This document shows, in pieces, positions 53,101 through 61,852 of a stretch of DNA of 64,000 bases (position 1 is the stretch's first letter; each line of letters begins with the position of its first letter). This stretch comes from Stenopsyche tienmushanensis (lineage: Eukaryota > Arthropoda > Insecta > Trichoptera > Stenopsychidae), in contig WACJ01000274.1 in NCBI GenBank assembly GCA_008973525.1, forward strand, positions 2,232,001 to 2,296,000. Direction: 5' to 3'. Under the pieces are notes generated by a model. That model did no database searches. It saw nothing but the letters and a program-made list of their open reading frames with translations, and was not told the origin of the DNA. Both the position numbers and the translations under genes were made by a program.

Positions 53101-56100
53101 AGTGGTAACGTACGTTTTAATACGAAAATGTCAATGTGATGAGATGAAATTATTTATAAACCAGCACATAAAAGTAATAAAACGAAATCAGATGAAATGT
53201 ATGTCTGCAAAAATATGTTATTGCTGTTTTTCAAATGGTTTGAAAGACCTAATATAAACCTTGGAACATATGATCAGCGCTTGGAACCGGAACGAAACCG
53301 AAAAACCGATAAAACCGTTATATATATCGCAACCAAACCGATATAAGTGTTAGAAACATAACCTAAACCAAAACCCCCTGCAAAATGAGCTGATGACATC
53401 AGAATAATAGCAGGAGGAAGCTGGATGCAGAAAACTGAAGATCGAGAGGGATGGAGAATCATACGAACTATGAATGAAAAAAAATAGCTTTTACGTTTGA
53501 GATTTTGGTTTAGTATTTCTAATTAATTAAAATACACTTCTACTGTGACTGTCTTATTTGGCTTAAATAATTTAAAGAGATTGATTAATTGATGCTGATC
53601 ACAGCATAAACGAACCTTTGCCGGAGCTGAGATTAGGCTTAAGGGCTTAAATGCAAGTATTAATGTATCTTCGAGTTACTTGTTTATTATGTTTAAAATA
53701 ATCCACTCCCTATTCCCAGTTAAAATCTCAAAAAGAAAAGGATGAATAGCCTGTCTTGATAATAGGAACGTATATATGTTGTTCACATATGAATATCATT
53801 TACAAGATCGGTTGGTGTTTGTGCTCTATTAATTCATGATGTTTTAATGAAGACGACACATGTTCAAATTACGGAAAGTTCTTATAATCAGTTCAAATTA
53901 CAGACATCGAACTGCTCCAATTATGTCAATAAAAAATATTTGTGCGAATTCCCGTATTACTTTACATGGATTAATCTACGTTTTGTTTGATATTCTCGCT
54001 TTGAAAAAGAACGATTCGGTATTAAAGTATCATGTTTCAATTACATAATAGAGTTTCTTCAGTTTCTCTCAAGTCTCATCTAATTATGATTTCATAATAT
54101 TATTTAGTTTCAAAATGCATCTTCATTATGAAGATGCACGTTTATATTAGCGTTCGTTATACAAAATGATTGTGATTTGAATATTGTTCATTGAAATCAA
54201 TTTAACCTTAATAAGTATGCTATACTATTAGATTAATACTTTTATTTGTTGATAAAACTATGCCGTTTCATTCAAAACATACCAGATGAATCTTTTCTAA
54301 AAATAAAGTAAGAGATGAAATGAAATTGTTGGTGCATAATTTTGTCACGATTTAGCATGGAACTCGTTTCCTTGTGCTACTATAGTCAAATTCTATCTCT
54401 CAATTATGTGTTAACGGTGACTTATTCTTATTTTTCAATTGCTATTATTGCATTGTTTGTTGCATATTTGATGTGTATATTATAATTTATTTAAGGTTTC
54501 ACGCTTGACTGCTCGTTGAGATCTTTCATGTGTTTTTTCATCGAGCTGCTCGCATTTACGCATGATTTATTTGCACAATTAACGAGAAATTATTTTTATA
54601 ATAATTGAGATTTATTGTTATTATAATTATTTAAATGTTGGAATAATCACTCCGCAGCACACCGACATTGAATCTCAATGATTGATCGCAATATAGCATG
54701 TGATTTTTTTATTCCTCGTCCATCAAACGCGTTAACTGCTGGTAACTCCATCGCCATTGACCCTTCGAAATTCCAAAGCGTTTTGCTTAAAAACTCAAAT
54801 TCACCAGCTGGAAAGTGTACTACATTAGGCAACAATTATTCGTGCGACTCGTGCTCTTGCCGAAAATGCAAGAAGCTTTTAAATGCACCGCGGACTGAAT
54901 TAACTCCGCAATTATGGCACGAATTCGGCCTTAATTTAACTTAGCTATTTCACATTTTTGTTGGCCTCTGTCAAGATGAACAATTTCAACGCATTTGCAT
55001 GTTTTCAGGTGAGACCTTTGAGCGTCGCTTACGACAGGGAAACGAGTCGCTTAGTAGGAGAACCACTCAACACATTCTGGGCCGAATGCTACGAGGCTTG
55101 CAAAGCCGGGGCCCAGGCTCGTGATCATGACCAGAAGCACGCAAAGACACTTTTTGATGTGAGTATTTTTAATTTGTGATCTGCATTCCAAGCTAGCTCA
55201 AAAAGACATCCGTCTTGCATATTTCAATTATATCAAACATCTGCTTTTTAACGACCTTGTTTCTTTAACGCGAAACGACCAATTGCATCGTGTACACGAT
55301 TGACACAATTAATCGTTAAATGTGGTATAGAATTGCATATTTATAAGTTGTTGTTTATTTTTACGAGATTCTACTCATCTTAACATGTAATTACAACAAG
55401 TATGATATATTAAATGTCTTTTACAATTCGTCGACATCATATACTATAACTAGGCATTTTTTGTTGGAAGATTTTTTACAAAGTGTTGAAAAGGCGTCAT
55501 TGTCATTAAAATAATTTGCGATATACTGTCGGCTTCGAATATCTTAAAATGCTTGAGATGGTTTAAAAGTTTTCAGATCCAAGATCAAAAAATACCAGTA
55601 CAAATTTATTGATTTTATGCAAATAAAATTACCGGCCCTTGATAAATGTATAAAACAATAACAAAATAGCGCTCGAATATGAATATATTTTTTTTTTAAC
55701 CTTTCTGTTAATAAGATTATCTGGCCAGACCGTTTTACTATTGGGAAGAGTTTTTTTTAAATAGTAGCTATGTATAGATCTTACCAAATCTCCCTGACTT
55801 TGTTCATTGAAGGGTTTTACAGAATTTAGAGTTTAAAAAAAAGATTCAGGATCCTTGTGTTTCGAGAAAAACAAGATATTTCTTTATTTATATACCTTGA
55901 GTCAATGAAAGTGGTCTGGCCAGACCATGATTATTTTTTCATGGAATTTGTTTGTGAAATCATTTCTAACATGATAAAACATACACATAAATACATAAAT
56001 AATGCTACTTAATAGATTAATTAAAAAATCAAAAAACGAATAGTTTTCTTTTCGATCTTCCTAATTTACAGAATTTCCTTCATCATCATGGTCCTTATTT

Positions 56101-59038
56101 GGATCAAAAAAATTTTTTTTGAATAATCGACCGGTCAACTTCTCATTTGTTTTTCCACCCTAAAAAACTATTTCAGTATTTTTTTCAATATTTTAAAATA
56201 ATAATTAGGGGTTGCTACTGTTACGGCGGGCGGGGACGCCGCCGTTTCGCGAGCCCCCGTGCCGTACCATCGTCGCTGCCGCCACGGCTGCCAACCGCGA
56301 CCTTTTCTCCAACTAGGGGTCCCAAATATTCGTACAATCAATTATTCGAATATCGAATGTGAAATTGGTAAAATATTCGAATATTCGAGTATTCGAATAT
56401 TTTATATACGTAGACAAGGGTGATTCAAATATAACCTGGAATTTTTCATTAGTGTTATTATATAAAATATATAAATGGAGCATCTTATTTTTCTATAAAG
56501 TTCCCTTCATTAGAAATAAATTTATTCCCTCAGGAAGGAAGGTTCTTGATCCCAACACAAAGAGGGCGGGAAGTATCATCTTCTGTTGCGCAACACGTTT
56601 TCTCGTAGACAAAGACTAGAAATCAAGTGAAATTTTGAGGTTTTTGGTTTCAACGAAATTAAAAGGATCAGAATTTTATTTACTTTTCAGCAATTCATAT
56701 TTTTAAAAAAAAAATGCATTGAACGTTCTACTTTTAAGCTTGGCCGTAATTTCATTTTTATTGAGCCTGCTGTTGAAAAAACCCTCTCAGTTGTCATTGA
56801 GTTTGGTTTTATCAACAGTATCTAAAATATCACCCTTTTTTTGGCATGATTGATATTTTTGAATAGGTTTTTAATAAGCTTTACACAAATTCAATAAAAT
56901 AATTTCAATAAACTTGGCACTTTTTTGCATTTCTTTGTTGCTATTTCGATTGGCAGAAGAACATCGAGCAATTTTCTTAAAAAACATATAACGAATAATA
57001 TTCGATTAATTTTACAAATATTCGAATATACGAATATTGGAAAACGGGCAAATATATTCGAATATCGAATATTCGATTGGGACCCCTATCTCCAACGACC
57101 GCGCAACAGAGCGCCACGCGTTATCCGCAGCGCCGGTCTCGAAGACCGATCATCGGCGGACGCGCCCCCAATCAACGCGAGGGGGCACCGGATTCTTTAA
57201 TCCTCATCGGACAACTGGTCAAGCTGTTGGGCGGTGACAAAAGGAGAGCTCCAAGGATTAGAGATGCGAAATAATAGCCTTGACCTGTCGCAACTGGCGA
57301 CAATCGCGAGGCACGTGGCCTCCATTCGAGGCGGCGATCTGTCGCGGGACCAAAATGCACGTCTACCTCGTCCCAAGACTACAGCTTCCTTCTAACTGAC
57401 TTATTTGTCCGCCTTCCGGTTAATCTGGGCGGGTCTTAATCACAAAAGGTATGGCCAGCTTAAAACCGACCAATCTGTCGACGACAGAACATTTTGTTTA
57501 CAAAACTTAATGTTTAGATTACAAATAAGGATACCCTTTTAATACTAAAATCATAAATATTAAGAATATGAGCGTTGATTTTTTTGATTCAGGATAATTC
57601 TTTCTGTAAGATTTATTAACATAAGACAAACATTGCTTCCTTCATTAACCTTTTAAATACCAACGACTCACCGGCGAGTCGCATTTGTACGCGCTCATTA
57701 CGTTCTGGCAGTTAAAAGATTAAGGCAACACACGCTCAGCAATATCATTCACTACCCGCATAGAATGGACGATTTTCTTTGCAGCTTTAAAATCAAAGTC
57801 ATTCTTCCAAGTTTCAACATCTTTATCCAAAAACTGTGAGATGCCTAGTATCTCGAAAAATTGGATAAAGTATTGCTAGTCACAAAGTCTTCTATGTTTT
57901 TTTCGGTGATGTGTTTGACATCAATGCTTTTTCTTTTCGGGCAATCTTCTACACCTTCGATTCTTAGTGCATCTACCATATTTTTCTTATCTTTAACCGA
58001 AAGTTCGTCGTCAAAAAATGCAAAAGACACCAACTCTTCCGACAAGTACCATAAAGGGCCCAGTATTTTTTTCATTGCAACTTTGGCCATTATTTGTTAT
58101 TAGTTTGGCCATTAGTAATGCATTTTATGGTGCTGAATATCCGTACACTTGAAGTTGTTTTTGAGCAAAAGAAATCCTGTCTGCAGTAACATTTTCTATG
58201 ATTTTTGAGGACGTGGTATCATAAATTACTGTTTTATAATCACTTTGATCAATTTTGTCCCAGTTCTTCTTAAACCTTCAGGAGCATTAGACGAACCGAC
58301 GGATTGACTCACTACAGCTTCTAATATAATCACCATTATATGATGGCGATAAGTTAGACAAAGAATTTTTTTTTCCATTATCTGCTCCAGAAGAACACAA
58401 GTTCCATTTATCAAGCCGATGTTTACAGCTGTAGTGTTAAAACATAAAGGAAGGTAACTTTGACTGATGCAGATTTGGTGTTGATTGGTCGATTAGCTAA
58501 ACATTGTTTTTATTTTTAATTAATAAACTCCCGTCACTGCTTATGAACGCCATGATAAGTTGAAATAAGAAAATAAAAAGCACGTGCTCTCGCTAATGAC
58601 TGAATTTGAAGTGAGGAGCAGGGCAGTCTCAATACGTACCCGCAGGAAAGAATTAAGAAAAGGGGATGGAGAGGAGGGTTGACTGTAGTGAAGTAGTAAG
58701 ACTTTCTGCATGCTCTTCCACTTCAAAGTAGACAAATAAATATGATGAGAAAATCATGTGATGGGATGACCACCCTCTTGTATACGTGTTAATAACATAC
58801 GCCTTATTTTATTAAATATAATTCTAAAATACTATGTAATCGAAAAATCATTATTGAACTGTAATTGTTTTTATATTTAGAAACACGTGGTCAGATCTTT
58901 CCATAAACGACGAGAAGAAGATCTGCAGAGATATAATATGGCCCAGACGATACAGCGGGGTCGTTCTGCTCGTGCTGCAGCTTCCTGGAAGGCCCATCGA
59001 GCTTTTCTTACTGGACCACGCGGAGCCTGGTCATCAGG
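23104..59038 (+). CDS. NBEAL: Neurobeachin-like (NBEAL-type) BEACH-family protein, 3' end outside window
   Basis: Giant scaffold of the BEACH family, implicated in vesicle and granule trafficking. Coding exons: 23104-23154, 23831-24028, 24105-24257, 25378-25576, 25652-25740, 27947-28027, 31341-31490, 31567-31920, 31998-32335, 32521-32668, 32748-33004, 33084-33336, 33405-33902, 33985-34162, 34236-34369, 34451-35018, 35094-35262, 35335-35471, 35550-35745, 35815-35964, 36042-36194, 36275-36415, 36491-36567, 36643-36836, 36918-37175, 37322-37509, 55009-55158, 58881-59038. Phases agree at all junctions except those around 34936 and 35745, where one extra base each breaks the frame. The NBEAL assignment rests on the short start [17 protein letters not shown] joined to [40 protein letters not shown], the lectin-like domain, ILFNFKIW and [16 protein letters not shown] and WD40 are not present before base 64000. 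Confidence 0.85.
23831..25740 (+). CDS. NBEAL: NBEAL exons 2-5: N-terminal ARM-like region
   Basis: Four exons (23831-24028, 24105-24257, 25378-25576, 25652-25740). They encode helical sequence including [60 protein letters not shown] and [18 protein letters not shown]. The 24029 donor (AAG|GTCTTA) is weak but phase continuity supports it. Confidence 0.85.
24400..24422. repeat. (AT)n microsatellite
   Basis: About 11 AT units in an NBEAL intron. Confidence 0.9.
26188..27247 (-). mobile_element. Mariner-like element with inverted ends, decayed
   Basis: The left end is TTGGGTGTGTGAATAAGTTC; the reverse complement of the right end is TTAGGCGTGTGAATAAGTTC, both followed by CTGCC. TA precedes the left end; the right flank is less clear. 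The 1,060 bp interior keeps only scattered transposase similarity on the minus strand. It sits in the NBEAL intron 25741-27946. Confidence 0.75.
27947..28027 (+). CDS. NBEAL: NBEAL exon 6 (27 codons)
   Basis: Short polar exon ([20 protein letters not shown]...) with a good acceptor (CGTTTCAG), a strong donor (GGG|GTGAGT) and phase 0 on both sides. It could be an alternatively used cassette, because removing it keeps the frame. Confidence 0.65.
28028..31340 (+). other. NBEAL intron 6
   Basis: 3.3 kb of AT-rich intron with one mariner remnant (29275-29720) and otherwise nothing recognisable. Confidence 0.7.
29275..29720 (-). pseudogene. Mariner remnant, same family as 20693 and 42308
   Basis: Starts TTAGATTGTCCCATTAGAAA. 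Minus-strand sequence shows a decayed catalytic start (TGDD near 29355), EKKQLFYT, then [16 protein letters not shown] and [18 protein letters not shown] pieces of the HTH region. Heavily rearranged; the remainder of the transposase is lost. Confidence 0.7.
31341..32668 (+). CDS. NBEAL: NBEAL exons 7-10: ARM-like helical region
   Basis: Exons 31341-31490, 31567-31920, 31998-32335 and 32521-32668. They encode [20 protein letters not shown], an acidic insert ([20 protein letters not shown]), [20 protein letters not shown] and [20 protein letters not shown]. All junction phases agree. Confidence 0.85.
32748..33902 (+). CDS. NBEAL: NBEAL exons 11-13: concanavalin-A-like (LamG-type) domain
   Basis: Exons 32748-33004, 33084-33336 and 33405-33902. 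Landmarks of the beta-sandwich found in neurobeachin-type proteins: [73 protein letters not shown] and the later [15 protein letters not shown]. In the family this fold is thought to bind oligosaccharides or partners. It is intact here. Confidence 0.88.
33985..35964 (+). CDS. NBEAL: NBEAL exons 14-20: DUF4704-type region, two frame breaks
   Basis: Exons 33985-34162, 34236-34369, 34451-35018, 35094-35262, 35335-35471, 35550-35745 and 35815-35964. They encode [80 protein letters not shown] and [15 protein letters not shown]. Exon 34451-35018 reads LLLH then TGA (34937-34939); the neighbouring frame continues [20 protein letters not shown] to the donor. Exon 35550-35745 ends one base too late to join 35815 in frame (AAGG|GTGCGT where AAG|GTGCGT would fit). 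Confidence 0.8.
36042..37509 (+). CDS. NBEAL: NBEAL exons 21-26: region before the PH-BEACH module
   Basis: Exons 36042-36194, 36275-36415, 36491-36567, 36643-36836, 36918-37175 and 37322-37509. They start with a Ser/Asp-rich linker ([19 protein letters not shown]), then [60 protein letters not shown] and [19 protein letters not shown]. All phases agree. The last donor (GAG|GTAAGA) opens a 17.5 kb intron. Confidence 0.88.
38005..38226 (-). other. Alternative or frameshifted C-terminal frame of the YGPP gene
   Basis: The neighbouring minus-strand frame reads [20 protein letters not shown] and continues to NIHNHRMR, polar and protein-like, whereas the main frame ends [11 protein letters not shown] at 38138. 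A single-base error in the overlap would replace the last about 20 residues with about 65. Confidence 0.35.
38138..43397 (-). CDS. Secreted YGPP/YGEPP-repeat low-complexity protein, probably cuticular or extracellular matrix
   Basis: Two coding exons on the minus strand: 43362-43397 ([12 protein letters not shown], donor GTAAGT) and 38138-40048 (acceptor TTTCAG, phase 0), 648 residues. The join creates a signal peptide, [20 protein letters not shown], with likely cleavage after SYGNT. Then KKPRH-like basic sequence, about 13 YGPPK units (residues about 55-150), about 8 Y-G-x-P-P units of YGEPPSTS and YGAP type (about 155-245), YGPP/SYEAP transitions and a Ser/Tyr/Asn-rich tail. Tyr/Gly/Pro repeats of this sort occur in insect cuticle and extracellular proteins; the exact family is unknown to me. 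The 3.3 kb intron carries two mariner elements. An alternative C-terminus in the next frame extends to 38005. Confidence 0.75.
41348..42211 (-). mobile_element. Mariner element with internal deletion
   Basis: TIRs TTAGGGTGTCCCATAAGTTT and, inverted, TTAGGTTGTCCCATAAGTGT; TA at 41346-41347 and 42212-42213. Minus-strand pieces: [20 protein letters not shown] and [16 protein letters not shown] (HTH and linker), then [20 protein letters not shown] (third Asp) and [16 protein letters not shown]. 864 bp instead of about 1.3 kb, so part of the catalytic core is gone. Inserted in the intron of the YGPP gene. Confidence 0.88.
42308..42681. mobile_element. Short mariner derivative (MITE-like)
   Basis: Inverted ends TAGATTGTCCAGTTAGGAAT and TTAGATTGTTCAGTTAGAAA, the same TIR family as 20693 and 29275. 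374 bp with no coding capacity. Contains a C16 run at 42450-42465. Confidence 0.75.
42450..42465. repeat. Poly(C) run
   Basis: Sixteen consecutive C inside the short mariner derivative; an unusual homopolymer for AT-rich DNA and prone to length errors. Confidence 0.9.
42690..44685. other. Upstream region of the YGPP gene and intron sequence
   Basis: Contains the first exon of the YGPP gene at 43362-43397. Sequence at 43400-43960 is less AT-rich and could hold its promoter. No other gene seen. Confidence 0.5.
44766..44787. repeat. Perfect 9-bp hairpin
   Basis: ATCGGGATT, loop GCTT, AATCCCGAT. It lies next to a block shared with 9585 and 24735 (TTGTTACAAATTAGAC). Probably part of a small repeat, not a terminator. 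Confidence 0.5.
45005..45501 (+). repeat. Dispersed repeat, copy C
   Basis: The most complete plus-strand copy. It shares CTCATTTGGCGCGAGCCACC and AGTTAGCCTGTGAGG with copy D, the palindromic core GGTCCGCTTTTCGGACCG with all copies, and GTTGTCCGAAGAAGACTG with copy B; it ends CTCTTGTTATGGCCCC. Confidence 0.8.
45510..47080. other. NBEAL intron sequence
   Basis: No gene or repeat recognised; variable composition with several ATCGAT words. Confidence 0.5.
47080..47900 (+). pseudogene. Degenerate DDE transposon
   Basis: The right part carries the [18 protein letters not shown] motif that surrounds the last catalytic Asp in several insect transposases, three times in tandem (47655-47847). The left part begins ACAGGATGTTTTGAACATAA, possibly a terminus. 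No complete frame. Confidence 0.5.
47655..47847 (+). repeat. Three tandem ~64-bp units
   Basis: Units start near 47655, 47719 and 47783. Each reads CCTATTCCGTG-like, TCGCACGGT, then GACACCACTGGATTTCTTT and GGGACGTGC-like. They differ at roughly 15-25% of positions, so the duplication is old. Confidence 0.8.
47900..50729. other. NBEAL intron sequence
   Basis: AT-rich with no gene or repeat that I can support. Confidence 0.5.
50730..51300 (-). pseudogene. Mariner remnant
   Basis: Left end TTAGGTCGAGTCAAAAGTAA preceded by TA. Minus strand: [40 protein letters not shown], then [12 protein letters not shown] (second Asp) and a decayed middle. No right TIR before repeat copy D. Confidence 0.8.
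51360..51690 (-). repeat. Dispersed repeat, copy D (inverted)
   Basis: Reverse complement matches copy C from CTCATTTGGTGCAAGCCACT through GGTCCGCTTTTCAGACCG and CTCGCGATCGGACACCATGT, then diverges. It lacks the CAGGGCC-type terminus seen in copy A. Confidence 0.75.
51700..55008. other. NBEAL intron sequence before exon 27
   Basis: No gene found. 53270-53375 is rich in AACCGAAACCG-like words (see findings). An 88-codon frame at 54678-54944 has no recognised family or splice context. Confidence 0.5.
55009..59038 (+). CDS. NBEAL: NBEAL exons 27-28: pre-PH helical segment
   Basis: 55009-55158 (phase 0, donor GAT|GTGAGT) encodes [20 protein letters not shown]. 58881-59038 (phase 0 in, phase 2 out) encodes [20 protein letters not shown] and [17 protein letters not shown]. 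Both match the charged segment just before PH-BEACH in NBEAL-type proteins. They lie 17.5 kb and 3.7 kb from their upstream neighbours because of the intervening introns with a nested gene and transposons. Confidence 0.82.
55720..55927. repeat. Pair of GGCC-centred palindromes
   Basis: TCTGGCCAGAC at 55720 and the 16-bp perfect palindrome TGGTCTGGCCAGACCA at 55912-55927, about 190 bp apart. They may mark the ends of a small mobile element. Confidence 0.4.
56215..57420. other. GC-rich patch split by a hAT insertion
   Basis: 56215-56313 and 57097-57420 are strongly GC-rich and become continuous when the hAT element and one duplication are removed. Short open frames exist but none resembles a family I know. 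Possibly the GC-rich end of a foreign or mobile sequence. Confidence 0.4.
56314..57088. mobile_element. hAT element with perfect 8-bp target duplication
   Basis: Ends TAGGGGTCCCAAATATTCG and, inverted, TAGGGGTCCCAATCGAAT; TCTCCAAC flanks both sides (56306-56313 and 57089-57096). 775 bp with subterminal ATTCGAATATTCG arrays (56341-56401 and 57000-57075). No intact transposase, so non-autonomous. Confidence 0.9.
57730..58440 (-). pseudogene. Remnant of an arthropod transposon-type protein
   Basis: Minus-strand pieces in order: [20 protein letters not shown] and [13 protein letters not shown], then [20 protein letters not shown] and [20 protein letters not shown], then [20 protein letters not shown] and [15 protein letters not shown]. 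These resemble a multi-copy, transposon-associated uncharacterised protein family common in arthropods (CRHH...EI and NDxAER motifs). Frameshifted and truncated. The superfamily name is not known to me. Confidence 0.55.
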
Positions 59039-60108
59039 GTAAGTGATATTGATATTCGATCGCGAAAAATATTATTTATTTCGAAATTGAATGTATTTGA
59101 CGGCGACATCTTCATTTTCGTCATCAAACGATTGCCGTTTGGAAAGTGGTGCGTTCTTATTATTTTCAAGACACCATCTCTTAACAAGCGTAGAAATAAT
59201 CATGCGTTTGCATTTACATGCAAATAATGTGTTAATTTACGGTAAGTATAAAATGTATTATCTATGATCTTGTATGCATATTAGAGAATTCATTAGCAAT
59301 TCTCGATTGATCTGCACGTCGGTTTGTTAAAGCTTATAATTTTTGCGCAATCGTTTAACGACGTGCAAATATGTATCGGTTATCTTATAAGTAGTCGAGT
59401 AGGTTGAGGAGATGACTCAGTTTATTAGGACCGGTAATGAATGCTGTCGATGCATCTCAATGCTAAGTGAACGTAAAATCGGGCGTGTAGTTTTCTTGAA
59501 TTTCGTGGAAAATCGATCGATATTTGAACGAAGGGCATTATTATTATGCGTGTTATGATTGTTTATAATAGTGCTCAATCGTTTGTGATTATAGGCTCTG
59601 CTCCAGTAATGATTGCATGCATGTCGTTTAATGTTTTAATGTCTATTGACAATTAAATTGTGCATGTTAGAGAGTATATTTTTTGATTCTTATGTGCATG
59701 TATGCTATGGTCAAAAATATGTATGTTTGAATGAAAGTATTTTTTTTTATAAAACGTTGCATTTTATATTAAAAAAAATATTTATTTGTACACGCGGTTG
59801 TAACAATACATTATAAAATATATGAAACTATATTATAGCTATTTGCATATCAGCTTTTGTTGTAAGTCGCATGGTCACTTCGATGTTATGCCGTGGTCAA
59901 TTGGTTGTTGGCGAAGAGCAGCGGTTGTATGCGTTATTGGTCCGATGAATTTGTCTTAAGCTTAGTTTCTTCGTACATAAAATGTATTCAGCAGCATCCG
60001 TATGGCACGAAATTTTGATGATTTTTATGATTGATTAACATTTTAAATACGAAGACGGCGGGGATGAATTGTGATGAGTCGAAGATGGTCAGGATGTCGT
60101 GATAGCGC

Positions 60109-60788
60109 TTAACCCAGATAATGTCCTCCGTATGCTACTGGAGCGTGGGCGATCGGGGCGGCAACAGGGTAACCATAACCAGGATAACCATGTCTGGCCA
60201 GTCCCAGGGGGGCTGCTGCTGGTAGGATGGTTTTGGCAAGTGTCGGTACTACGGCTTTGGCTACGACGGCTGGTTCTTTATGGACGACTGCGTTGAATCC
60301 GTTAACTGGATCAGCGGTGTAATCGACGGTACGCCTTGTGCCATCAGGTTCAATCAGGGAATAAGATCCTTGTACAACGTCTCCGTTGCGAGTTTCAGTC
60401 TGTCCTTTGGAGTCTCCAGTCAAGGCATCCTAAAATTTAATCCCAGTTAAAAAACATGTTGATATTGCATTCGGGATAACATTGTAAATAGACTCACTTG
60501 GATGTCATAAGAGTAGCTGTATTGTGGGTTGGGATCATAATCATCAGCGACGGCAACTTTAGCAATAGCTGGTGCAACTACTTTGGCAATGGCTGGGCCT
60601 GCAGCATATCCAGGGTAGCCGTATGCGCCATAGGGAGAAACCACTGCCGGTGCACCAATTATTCCTGCGCTGACATAGCTCACCACAGCTAACAAGACGA
60701 CTAGCTGTAAATATAAAAATATACATGATGCAATATTCTAAATTCTAAGAGCAATGATTAAAGTGTGTCGACTTACTTTGGACATCAT
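60109..60788 (-). CDS. RR-2 cuticular protein (chitin-binding, CPR family)
   Basis: Structural protein secreted by epidermis into cuticle, where the extended Rebers-Riddiford domain binds chitin. Minus-strand exons: 60777-60788 (MMSK, donor GTAAGT), 60498-60704 (acceptor TTTACAG), 60109-60429 (acceptor TTTTAG), all phase 0, 179 residues. The split after MMSK in the signal peptide (then [14 protein letters not shown]) is typical of CPR genes. [21 protein letters not shown] spacer is followed by the RR-2 core: [60 protein letters not shown]. The tail repeats AVV, APV and GYG. Intact. Lies on the opposite strand inside an NBEAL intron. Confidence 0.95.
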
Positions 60789-60863
60789 ATTGTATGCTAG
60801 TTGAGAATGCTGTCTGCTTGTGTTGTCAACTGGTTGTGATCTAAGGTGGTGAAGAATCATGGT

Positions 60864-60872
60864 CTTTATATA
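60864..60872 (-). promoter_or_regulatory. TATA box of the RR-2 cuticle gene
   Basis: TATATAAAG on the minus strand, 76 bases upstream of the ATG. That leaves room for a start site about 30 bases downstream and a short 5' UTR, the usual layout for cuticle genes. Confidence 0.7.
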
Positions 60873-60999
60873 TGGCAGGGTTCGCCCTCCACCCCAGCTG
60901 TCTTTGCTGACACCGATTGTCCTTCTAGCGACAATGAACAAAAGTTCACGTCGTCGTGAACCAGTTCTGGGCTAGTCAAGCCGCAGAATATGTTATCAA

Positions 61000-61660
61000 A
61001 TCTTGTTATATTTTTATTGACATATAGTATTGCAAAATACACATTAAAGCCTTATTCACATTCGACTGAAACCTTTGTTGAATATATTATTATTTTTATG
61101 TTGGAGTTGTTACATATTATAAGCGACCAATGATCAATATAACATATTGCAACCACATAAAATTTTTCCTCTAAAAATTCGTTTAAAAAAAATCATATAT
61201 TTGTTGATTATAAGGGTTAAATATCAATCTAAGAAAAATTGCCATAATATCATAATTTTAACTACACTTTAATCTATTTTCATAAATTTAAATATTTTAT
61301 TACTTTAGTTGTAGATTGTCGATTCGCCTAGATGTGAATAATTTGAAACAAGTATAATTGATATAATTATTAATATTGAGTAAACCTAACTATATATAAA
61401 AAGGTGGTAATCACCACCCTGCAATTGCTTCTATCGTCCCTTAAAAAAATTAACTAATACCGGAAGAATCAAATTTATATAAGTATGTACCAAAATAGTT
61501 TTACTTTTAAGTGAAATGAAAAGTAATAAAATAGTATAAAAAAATCTGATCAACTTCTATGATATTTGTCCTATGGATCAATGGATTTATTTAACACCGT
61601 TCTTAAAAAAATATTTTAATATTGTAATAGGTTCTAATTCATTTTACAGAAAATTGATTT
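61000..61660. other. AT-rich intron sequence
   Basis: Nothing recognisable. Confidence 0.5.
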
Positions 61661-61852
61661 ACAAAAAATATTGTTCATCAAGAGTAACCATCAGGCCAGT
61701 CCAAAAGCATTTATGATGAACCCCGTTTAGGACGTCCTGTTAATTTTGATGACGACGCTTTAAAAATGTTGCGGAGTCAGAGCCATAATTAACAGTGGAT
61801 CGGATTGCAGAAAGGATGGATTCATCTCATGGAACAGTTTTTCGTCATTTAA

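Larger units (their letters stand above)
37510..55008 (+). other. 17.5 kb NBEAL intron hosting a nested gene
   Basis: Runs GTAAGA...TTTTCAG. It contains the minus-strand YGPP gene (38138-43397), mariners at 41348, 42308 and 50730, repeat copies C and D, a DDE-transposon remnant near 47080-47900 and long stretches without features (42690-44685, 45510-47080, 47900-50729, 51700-53270, 53380-55008). Confidence 0.75.

Noticed and set aside
54678..54944. 88-codon Cys-containing frame before NBEAL exon 27
   Set aside because: Not in a spliceable arrangement with exon 27 (acceptor at 55009) and unlike any part of NBEAL; left uncalled.
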